A DNA stretch of 11,266 bases from DATBFX01 sp036558305. Lineage in GTDB: Bacteria; Chloroflexota; Chloroflexia; Thermomicrobiales; UBA6265. Each line of letters opens with the position of its first letter. The stretch's first letter is position 1. Of this stretch, positions 6,651-11,266 are shown piece by piece. The translations under genes and the position numbers were made by a program. The DNA lies in NCBI GenBank assembly GCA_036558305.1, contig DATBFX010000574.1:1-11266 (forward strand). The letters run 5' to 3'. The notes beneath the pieces are model-generated. The model ran no database searches. It had not been told where the DNA came from and saw nothing but the letters and a program-made list of their open reading frames with translations.

Positions 6651-7601
6651 ATGCTCGGCGTGCAGGCACGTGACGACGAAATACGGATCGGCGATCGATT
6701 CGCCGTCACGTTCCAACGCACCCTGCGGTTGCCGGACGACGGCAAGACCTATCCGCTCCCGCCCGGACTCGGTCGGTTCCCGATCCACCGGGTTGCCGAT
6801 TACGCCGATCGGGTCCCGCCCGCGTGGCGGGAGCAGGGTGGATATTTCATCCCGATGTACCAACGGGAAGCGATGTGGTTCGGCTTCGACGGCGCGTCCT
6901 GGAAACCGAACGCCGTCCAAATCTGGATCGGCGGCGTCAACGTCGTCACGGGGGAGGCGGCGGACGAGGGACTTGCGGACGACCCGCAAAACTATCTCGT
7001 CACGCCGTACCAACCCTGGTTGGACGGCATCAACGTCGGCGACGGCGTCGTCCGGCAGTTCGTGGCGGTGCGGCTCGGCGAAGGGTACACCGTCGAGGGA
7101 CAACTGACCGGGCGGGAAGAGCAGGGCGGTCTCCGCATCAAGGTCTTCGAACCGAAACCGGGTCGTTTCCCCGATGAGCCGCCGGTTGAGGACCGGCCGT
7201 TGGGATTGGGCCGGCCCGCCGCGATCGGCGCGATGGGGTTCGGGGCGGGCGGCGCCATGCGGCAGCGCATCTACGCCGATCCCTACGGCGTGGAGACGTG
7301 GGATCCGGACAACACCGGTACCGCCGTCGTCCACATCGTCACCAGCACGGATTACCGCGCACTCACCGGCAAGCGGCGGCCACGGACGCCGATCAGCGCG
7401 AAGACTTACACCGAGTACGGACTCCCCTGGTTCGACCTCTACGACGAAGATCGGCGCGCGGTGTCGGGCAGCGAGCGACTCCGCAAGGTGCGGTCCGTCG
7501 ACGCGATTGCCGCGGACCGGGGCGAGCCCGCCGCCGCGGAGGATGCGAGCGGGCTCGAGATCGAACCAACCCAGATCAAGACATTGGAACCGCCGGGGTA
7601 G
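6651..7601 (+). CDS. Protein of unknown function, second gene of the peptidase/phosphorylase cassette
   Basis: I cannot assign this 316-residue protein to a named family. It is soluble in appearance, with no signal peptide or membrane segment. Strongly patterned motifs suggest a folded beta-rich domain: GYFIPMYQREAMW (64-76), VQIWIGGVNVVTGE (89-102), PYQPWLDGINVGDG (119-132), VRQFVAVRLGEGYTVEGQ (134-151) and GLRIKVFEPKPGRFP (160-174). A Gly/Ala/Met-rich stretch (AIGAMGFGAGGAM, 191-203) joins it to a second part with DPYGVETWDP (210-219) and YGLPWFDLYDED (256-267). The last 40 residues are charged and probably disordered. The motifs look conserved rather than random, so this is a real gene. 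It begins 38 bp after the peptidase stop, which implies cotranscription. ATG 6651 has only a weak GGTGAG site. Confidence 0.75.
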   Translation: MLGVQARDDEIRIGDRFAVTFQRTLRLPDDGKTYPLPPGLGRFPIHRVADYADRVPPAWREQGGYFIPMYQREAMWFGFDGASWKPNAVQIWIGGVNVVTGEAADEGLADDPQNYLVTPYQPWLDGINVGDGVVRQFVAVRLGEGYTVEGQLTGREEQGGLRIKVFEPKPGRFPDEPPVEDRPLGLGRPAAIGAMGFGAGGAMRQRIYADPYGVETWDPDNTGTAVVHIVTSTDYRALTGKRRPRTPISAKTYTEYGLPWFDLYDEDRRAVSGSERLRKVRSVDAIAADRGEPAAAEDASGLEIEPTQIKTLEPPG

Positions 7602-7672
7602 GCACGGTCCGCCAGGCGAATGGCCACGTGCGACGCGTGACTCCGAACGGGAGCGACCGTCCGACTACTGCA

Positions 7673-7723
7673 ATGCCCTTCAAGCGCACGGACGAAACGC
7701 CGCCGGCGACAGCAAGGAGGTGA
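7673..7723 (+). promoter_or_regulatory. Extended ribosome site of the phosphorylase gene overlapped by a 16-codon open frame
   Basis: AAGGAGGTGA at 7714-7723 is a full-length anti-Shine-Dalgarno complement, three bases before GTG 7727, and firmly sets that start. A short open frame, ATG 7673 to TGA 7721-7723, ends inside it with tandem AGG codons (MPFKRTDETPPATARR). If translated, it would couple or gate expression of the phosphorylase gene. The frame has no ribosome site of its own, so coding is doubtful while the ribosome site itself is firm. Confidence 0.5.
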
Positions 7724-7726
7724 GCC

Positions 7727-8881
7727 GTGGTACTGAGCGCAACCGAGCTGCAAGCGCGCACCGAACTCGGACGTTTCCTCATCGCCCGCCGAGCGGAAGC
7801 GCCGACGTTTCTTCCACCTGGCCAGGTGGCGGCGCTTCCACAGGCGGTGCCGGCACCGGAACTGACCGGCAAATTCCCCACCGGATTGGCTCCCTCGGCG
7901 CACGCACCCGATCCAAACGCCGGGCCGACCGACAAGCTGCCGCGCGCCGACGTGGTCGTCGTCACCTGGACCGTCGACGAAAACGATGCGCTCGCGGCAG
8001 TGTTGACGCCGGGATTTTCCAGCCGGAGTTGGTCGCCGTACAGTCGACGGTACGCCAGCCATTACGCCCGGCTGATCCGTGCCGGTGCGCCGGCCAAGCA
8101 GGCGAAGCGGCTCGGTCGTTGGCTTCGTACCGATGTCGGCGGGATGTCGGTCGTCTGCTTCAAGTCGGAGCTGCACCTCAACCAGGATGGCATTCGCGAC
8201 CCGAACGTGCCGGGCACGGCAACCCTTCCGGTCAAGGGCCTGTTCGCCCAACTGATCGACGAGGTGCAGCCAAATGTGGTCATCACCACCGGTACCAGCG
8301 GTGGTGTGTTCGCGGACCACGACCTGGGCGACGTCGTCGTCACTCGCGCCGCCAAATTCAGGCTCCAGTCGGAGTTTCGCAACGCGCCGTTCAACGGGAA
8401 GACGTTCCGCAGCCAGTGGGACGTGCCGAAGACGCACTTTGCGACCGCCACGGACTTGATGCACTCGTTTGCCGACCATCTGAAGGAGCCACCGCTGCTG
8501 CCACCGACGATTCGCCACAGCGGCAAGCCCTTTCAGGCGCCGACGTTCACACCGGACATCAAACTCGACGGGACGGGCGATCTTCCGGAGTTTCATCCGA
8601 TCTTGACCACCGACTACTTCGAGTACGGCACGTCGGCGAACAACCTCCAGCAGGAGGGTTGTGCCGTCGAGATGGGTGATGCGGTGCTCGGGTTGGTCGC
8701 GGACGAGTTGGCGGCGCCGCCGAAGTGGGTGGTCGTGCGCAACCTCTCCGATCCGCAGATCAACGGTGAACTCGACCACGATCTCCAGGTCGACTACGCG
8801 GTTTGGTACTACGAAAAGTTCGGATTCTGGACCAGCATCATGAGTGCCCTGACGACCTGGGCGATCATCGCCGGGCTATAG
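7727..8881 (+). CDS. Divergent nucleoside phosphorylase/nucleosidase superfamily protein
   Basis: This 384-residue protein has the landmarks of the PNP/UDP phosphorylase fold. A first strand and acidic helix (ADVVVVTWTVDENDALAA, 74-91) are followed by NVVITTGTSGGVF (183-195) with LGDVVVTRAAKFR (200-212). The nucleoside-binding AVEMGDAVLG (313-322) and VVVRNLSDPQI (335-345) follow, with D342 in the place of the catalytic Asp of MTA/SAH nucleosidase and PNP enzymes. Housekeeping enzymes are about 230-290 residues. This one has an extra Pro-rich N-terminus of about 70 residues and inserts around 95-165 and 215-290. It probably cleaves an N-glycosidic bond of a nucleoside or nucleotide derivative. 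Related domains are known as effectors in bacterial conflict proteins, so a nucleotide-depleting role is possible but inferred. The hydrophobic C-terminus (SALTTWAIIAGL) is more likely a buried helix than a membrane anchor. Confidence 0.8.
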   Translation: MVLSATELQARTELGRFLIARRAEAPTFLPPGQVAALPQAVPAPELTGKFPTGLAPSAHAPDPNAGPTDKLPRADVVVVTWTVDENDALAAVLTPGFSSRSWSPYSRRYASHYARLIRAGAPAKQAKRLGRWLRTDVGGMSVVCFKSELHLNQDGIRDPNVPGTATLPVKGLFAQLIDEVQPNVVITTGTSGGVFADHDLGDVVVTRAAKFRLQSEFRNAPFNGKTFRSQWDVPKTHFATATDLMHSFADHLKEPPLLPPTIRHSGKPFQAPTFTPDIKLDGTGDLPEFHPILTTDYFEYGTSANNLQQEGCAVEMGDAVLGLVADELAAPPKWVVVRNLSDPQINGELDHDLQVDYAVWYYEKFGFWTSIMSALTTWAIIAGL

Positions 8882-9013
8882 CGTTCGCGGGTTACGAGAG
8901 CAAACGCGCGCGATCGGGTCGAGGCTCGGGTATAATCGATCTCGGGCGGCATCCGGCGAGATCGCGGCATCGATGGCCCGTATGGTGCGTTCGCGGTTCG
9001 CGAGGACGAACGC
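8881..9013 (+). repeat. Two related hairpins flanking the tRNA promoter region
   Basis: GCGTTCGCGG begins both 8881-8907 and 8987-9013, and each copy closes with an AACGC-type arm (AACGC 8903-8907; CGAACGC 9007-9013). They look like diverged copies of one stem-loop. A third hairpin (GATCTCG 8938-8944 with CGAGATC 8957-8963) lies between them. The first directly follows the phosphorylase stop and may terminate that cassette. The second lies in the tRNA leader. Confidence 0.4.
8931..8936 (+). promoter_or_regulatory. -10 element likely driving the tRNA-Arg gene
   Basis: A perfect TATAAT stands in otherwise GC-rich DNA, about 105 bases before the tRNA. The hexamer 17 bases upstream (GCGCGA) is a poor -35. 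A start near 8943 would give a roughly 100-base leader removed by RNase P. Confidence 0.45.
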
Positions 9014-9041
9014 CGATCGCCCGGTTGCGTGCCCACCCCTT

Positions 9042-9117
9042 GCCCCCGTAGCTCAGTGGATAGAGCTACCGCCTTCTAAGCGGTCGGTCGCAGGTTCGAT
9101 CCCTGCCGGGGGTACCA
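9042..9117 (+). tRNA. tRNA-Arg(UCU) with encoded CCA
   Basis: All arms fold. The acceptor stem is GCCCCCG (9042-9048) with CGGGGGT (9107-9113, including a terminal G-U pair). The D-arm is GCTC/GAGC, and the anticodon stem is ACCGC/GCGGT with loop CTTCTAA, giving anticodon UCU (9075-9077), which reads AGA. The variable loop has five bases, and the T-arm is GCAGG/CCTGC with TTCGATC. CCA is encoded at 9115-9117. The arginine identity bases A20, C35 and U36 are present. Confidence 0.95.
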
Positions 9118-9149
9118 ACAGTAGCCGACCCGCTGAAGGGACCATTGCG

Positions 9150-9368
9150 ATGACAGAAAGCCTCCAGAGAATTGTCAATCTGGTCGAGCAGCTTCCGCCC
9201 GAGGAACAAGACGCGATCGCCGAAATGATCGAGCGCGAATTGGCCGATAGGAAGTGGGACGAACTGTTTGCTACGGAGGCTTCCGACCGATTCCTCGCAC
9301 GGTTGTCGTCCAAGGCCTTGCGGGAAGACGACTCTGGTCTTACTCGAGAATCGACCGATCGCTGGTGA
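9150..9368 (+). CDS. Antitoxin of a RelE-type toxin-antitoxin pair
   Basis: This 72-residue acidic protein begins 32 bases after the tRNA. The N-terminal half (SLQRIVNLVEQLPPEEQDA, then AEMIERELADRKWDELF) forms amphipathic helices, and the C-terminal tail is polar and probably disordered until bound to the toxin. No helix-turn-helix or ribbon-helix-helix motif is evident, so the family is not certain. The role is inferred mainly from its size, its charge and the 4-base overlap (GTGA) with the downstream toxin gene. ATG 9150 has GAAGGGA about nine bases upstream. Base composition is visibly lower in GC than the neighbouring operons, which suggests acquired DNA. Confidence 0.8.
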   Translation: MTESLQRIVNLVEQLPPEEQDAIAEMIERELADRKWDELFATEASDRFLARLSSKALREDDSGLTRESTDRW

Positions 9369-9637
9369 GATCCAAGACGACCAAAGAGTTTCGCGAACTG
9401 CTTGAATCGTTGCCGGAACCGGTCCAGCGGCAGGCACAAGATGCGTACCGATTGTTCTGCGAGGATCCATTCCATCCAGGTCTTCAATTCAAGTCCGTCA
9501 ATCCACGCAACTCCAGGATATGGTCGGTCCGCATCGGCATTCATTACCGAGCAATCGGTATCCGAGACCCGGAGAACATCCTTTGGGTCTGGATCGGTAC
9601 GCACGCAGACTACGATCGAGAGCTTCGACGCTCCTAG
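9365..9637 (+). CDS. RelE/ParE-superfamily toxin
   Basis: This 90-residue basic protein has the compact RelE/ParE fold pattern. An N-terminal helical hairpin (KEFRELLESLPEPVQRQA, 7-24) is followed by LQFKSV (40-45), IWSVRIGIHYRAIG (52-65) and the family's ending WVWIGTHADYDRE (74-86). RelE-type members cleave mRNA in the ribosome, and ParE-type members poison gyrase. This sequence alone does not decide between them, although the H80-x-x-Y83 ending is common among RelE/HigB-like toxins. I chose GTG 9365, which overlaps the antitoxin stop by four bases (GTGA). This is a classic coupled arrangement, and the fold starts there. Longer readings upstream would overlap the antitoxin in another frame. 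Only about 60 bases separate its stop from the second tRNA copy. Confidence 0.85.
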   Translation: MRSKTTKEFRELLESLPEPVQRQAQDAYRLFCEDPFHPGLQFKSVNPRNSRIWSVRIGIHYRAIGIRDPENILWVWIGTHADYDRELRRS

Positions 9638-9699
9638 CCTTTGGTCTCGACTCTTGCAATGCAGTACGGTTGCCCGTCCGTGAACATCGGAAGTACTTC

Positions 9700-9775
9700 G
9701 GTCTGGTAGCTCAGTGGACAGAGCTACCGCCTGCTAAGCGGTCGGCCGCAGGTTCGATCCCTGCCGGGGATACCA
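9700..9775 (+). pseudogene. tRNA-like element: Arg-tRNA body with GCU (Ser) anticodon and broken acceptor stem
   Basis: D-arm, anticodon arm (ACCGC/GCGGT, loop CTGCTAA), five-base variable loop, T-arm and CCA are intact and nearly identical to the tRNA-Arg at 9042. The anticodon is GCU (9733-9735), which would read serine codons AGC/AGU, yet the long variable arm required of tRNA-Ser is absent. The bases where the 5' acceptor strand should be (GGTCTGG, 9700-9706) pair poorly with CGGGGAT: two mismatches, three wobbles and two Watson-Crick pairs. It is probably a non-functional 3' tRNA copy left by duplication or integration. If it were processed, its retained A20, C35 and U36 would favour charging with arginine. 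Confidence 0.75.
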
Positions 9776-10094
9776 TCGGCCACCCTTCTTGAGCGACCGG
9801 TCGATCGTTCGCTCCATCGCGTCCACCTCGCCGCGCTGTCGCATCTTGCGCAATACTACGCAGACGCTCACGCTCCTCCAACATCAAATGTGCCACCTCA
9901 ATTGCGCATTACGCGTCATGCGCCCCTCTCTGCCGCATCCTAAAGTGGCGGCGAGGCCGAAGGTCGCCGTCGGGCCGATGGTCGAAAACCATCGACCAGC
10001 CTGCAGATCGACGTGAAGGGAGGACGACTCGCGCGAAATCGGAAAGACATAGCGTGCGAATAGTTTGTGGGTGTTCAACCAAGAGGAGAATCCG
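9776..10094. other. Non-coding stretch between the tRNA-like element and the cupredoxin gene
   Basis: No gene is supported in these 319 bases. They contain GCGCAT/ATGCGC (9904-9909 with 9918-9923), a 6-bp inverted repeat around an ACGCGT palindrome. They also contain a perfect 7-bp hairpin, CGATGGT (9976-9982) with ACCATCG (9988-9994) and loop CGAAA. Short minus-strand frames around 9780-9896 look like fragments and are not called. I see no clear promoter hexamers, although the cupredoxin promoter must lie here if that gene is transcribed alone. Confidence 0.5.
10082..10088 (+). promoter_or_regulatory. Ribosome binding site pointing to a TTG start for the cupredoxin gene
   Basis: AGAGGAG lies six bases before TTG 10095, while the in-frame ATG 10158 has no ribosome site. 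This favours the TTG start and a long Tat n-region. Confidence 0.55.
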
Positions 10095-11261
10095 TTGCGA
10101 ATCGCATACCCGAAAAATGCTTCGGTGCCCAATCCGTTTCCGCTTCCCATCGCGGCGATGAACCGACGCAGCCTCCTTCGTAGCATCGGTGTCCTCGGCG
10201 CGGTCGCGATCGTCGGCACCCGCATCTCGAGAGTTGCCGGCCAGGGATCGACGCCCGAACCGGCAGCGCCCCAGATCGGTCTTCGTCCCGACGGCAGCCG
10301 CCTGTGGCGGGTCCAGGTTGCCGGAGCCAGCATGGACGACGGGATCGAGTTGATGGGCTTCTTCCCGGGCGAGATCACGATCAACGCCGGCGACGCGATC
10401 TTTTTCGACTTCGGCCAGGGTATGCCCGAAATACCCCACACCGTCAGTTTCCTCGCCGGGCAACCCGTGCCCGACCTGGTCGTCCCCGAACCAGACGCCG
10501 CAGCCAACCCGCGCTTGATGTTCAACCCGCAGGTGGCGTTTCCCCAGGGTGCGGCGGCTGTCGACGGGGCGGGCGTCGTCAGTTCCGGCATGAGCATCCT
10601 CCTCCAACCGGGTACGTCGTATATGTTGACGTTCCCGACGCCCGGCACCTATGACTACGTCGACCTCGTCTTCCCGATGGTCGCTACCGGTAAGGTGATC
10701 GTCGTCGACCGGGGTTCGGCGCTGCCGAAGACCCAGGACGACTACGATCAAGCGACCGCCGAGCAACAGGCGCCGCTGATCGAACGCGGCCGGGCCCAGA
10801 TCGACCGGTACGACCAGCCGTCACCGGTCGCCCTCGGCAGCGGCGCCAACCGCTGGGAGGTCACGGCTGGCGTTACCGACGGCGCAGTTGAGGTCGCCGC
10901 CTTCATCCCGCAACGGCTGGAGATCAAAGCCGGCGACACCGTGAGTTGGACGCTCGAGCGCTCGACCCTTGAACTCCACACCGCCACCTTCGCCGGCACC
11001 GAGCCGCCGCCCGAACTGGTCGTGGTTGAGCCGCAAGAGGACGGCCCGCCGCTGCTTATCCTCAACCCCGACCTGGTGGCGGCGGCGGGCGAACCGGCGT
11101 ACCGCGACGGCGAATTCGCCAATACGGGCTTCCTCAGCACGCGCTTCCCGTTCCCGCACAGCGCCGAGCTGACGTTCGATGCACCCGGCGAGTATCCCTA
11201 CTACTGCGCCATCCACGGCAGCCCCAACCAGGGCATGCGCGGCACCATTGTCGTCAAGTAG
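10095..11261 (+). CDS. Tat-exported two-domain cupredoxin (plastocyanin/azurin-like)
   Basis: The 388-residue protein starts with a twin-arginine signal: MNRRSLLRS at residues 22-30, then a hydrophobic stretch VLGAVAIVG and a likely cleavage site near VAGQ. The mature part has two cupredoxin-like domains. The second (about 240-388) has a full type-1 copper site: H295 (ELHTATF), C371, H374 and M381 in YYCAIHGSPNQGMRG. It probably transfers electrons or handles copper at the cell surface. The first domain (about 70-225) keeps H115 (PHTVSF), but the matching loop YDYVDLVFPMVATGKV has no Cys or second His, so it should not bind copper the normal way. TTG 10095 is chosen for its ribosome site. ATG 10158 would give a 367-residue form with a more usual signal length, and either is possible. 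Confidence 0.85.
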   Translation: MRIAYPKNASVPNPFPLPIAAMNRRSLLRSIGVLGAVAIVGTRISRVAGQGSTPEPAAPQIGLRPDGSRLWRVQVAGASMDDGIELMGFFPGEITINAGDAIFFDFGQGMPEIPHTVSFLAGQPVPDLVVPEPDAAANPRLMFNPQVAFPQGAAAVDGAGVVSSGMSILLQPGTSYMLTFPTPGTYDYVDLVFPMVATGKVIVVDRGSALPKTQDDYDQATAEQQAPLIERGRAQIDRYDQPSPVALGSGANRWEVTAGVTDGAVEVAAFIPQRLEIKAGDTVSWTLERSTLELHTATFAGTEPPPELVVVEPQEDGPPLLILNPDLVAAAGEPAYRDGEFANTGFLSTRFPFPHSAELTFDAPGEYPYYCAIHGSPNQGMRGTIVVK

Positions 11262-11266
11262 CCGCC

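Larger units (their letters stand above)
9048..9775. repeat. 70-base tRNA-derived direct repeat bracketing a toxin-antitoxin pair
   Basis: Bases 9048-9117 (tRNA-Arg from acceptor position 7 to CCA) recur at 9706-9775 with 66 of 70 matches. The four changes are at 9061/9719, 9075/9733, 9088/9746 and 9112/9770. Homology stops sharply 5' of the GTAGCTC and does not extend past CCA. The 588 bases between hold one two-gene toxin-antitoxin operon. This layout fits an integration event using the 3' part of a tRNA gene as attachment site, or a duplication. No integrase gene is visible in the window. Confidence 0.75.

Noticed and set aside
8973..9368. Open frame reading through the tRNA-Arg into the antitoxin
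   Set aside because: The tRNA part gives the well-known spurious translation (APVAQWIELPPSKR type). Only the part from ATG 9150 is coding.
9776..9900. Minus-strand open frames near the second tRNA copy (one with VAHLMLEERERL, one with EVDAMERTIDRSLKKGG)
   Set aside because: They are short, lie in two different frames, run into the tRNA-like element and have no ribosome site. They could be a decayed gene, but nothing identifies it.

Overview
The window is a GC-rich bacterial chromosome segment. The DNA composition, the Thr/Ala/Pro repeat protein at the left edge, an F420-type luciferase-like oxidoreductase, a hydantoinase-B protein and frequent GTG/TTG starts behind strong GGAGG sites together suggest a Chloroflexota (Thermomicrobia-like) bacterium. 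This is inference from gene content; no marker gene fixes the taxon.

Left part (1-5598): catabolic and redox genes. It opens with the C-terminal end of a low-complexity surface-type protein and a GC-rich palindrome. A stand-alone hyuB follows, without the hyuA partner that usually accompanies it. hyuB converges on an enolase-superfamily (mandelate racemase-like) gene on the minus strand, and a pair of inverted copies of a REP-like intergenic sequence lies between them. Upstream on the minus strand is a VOC/glyoxalase-like gene, which diverges from an F420-dependent LLM-class oxidoreductase gene on the plus strand. The roughly 230-bp divergent region carries stacked hairpins.

Middle part (5797-8881): three plus-strand genes that look like one cassette. 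They encode a leaderless astacin-like metzincin peptidase (complete zinc motif and Met-turn), a 316-residue protein of unknown function, and a divergent nucleoside-phosphorylase-superfamily protein. None has a signal peptide, so all three are probably cytosolic. The set could be a peptidase/nucleosidase effector module, for example in biological conflict, but the sequence does not prove this.

Right part (8882-11266): an intact tRNA-Arg(UCU) gene with encoded CCA is followed by a small RelE-type toxin-antitoxin pair and then by a second tRNA-like copy. The second copy matches the first at 66 of 70 positions from acceptor base 7 to CCA. Its 5' acceptor strand is unrelated, and its anticodon is GCU, a serine anticodon on an arginine-tRNA body. 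The toxin-antitoxin pair is therefore bracketed by a tRNA-derived direct repeat, as in a minimal integrated islet. After a roughly 320-bp non-coding stretch, the window ends with a Tat-exported two-domain cupredoxin whose second domain has a full type-1 copper site and whose first domain has lost the Cys/His copper loop.
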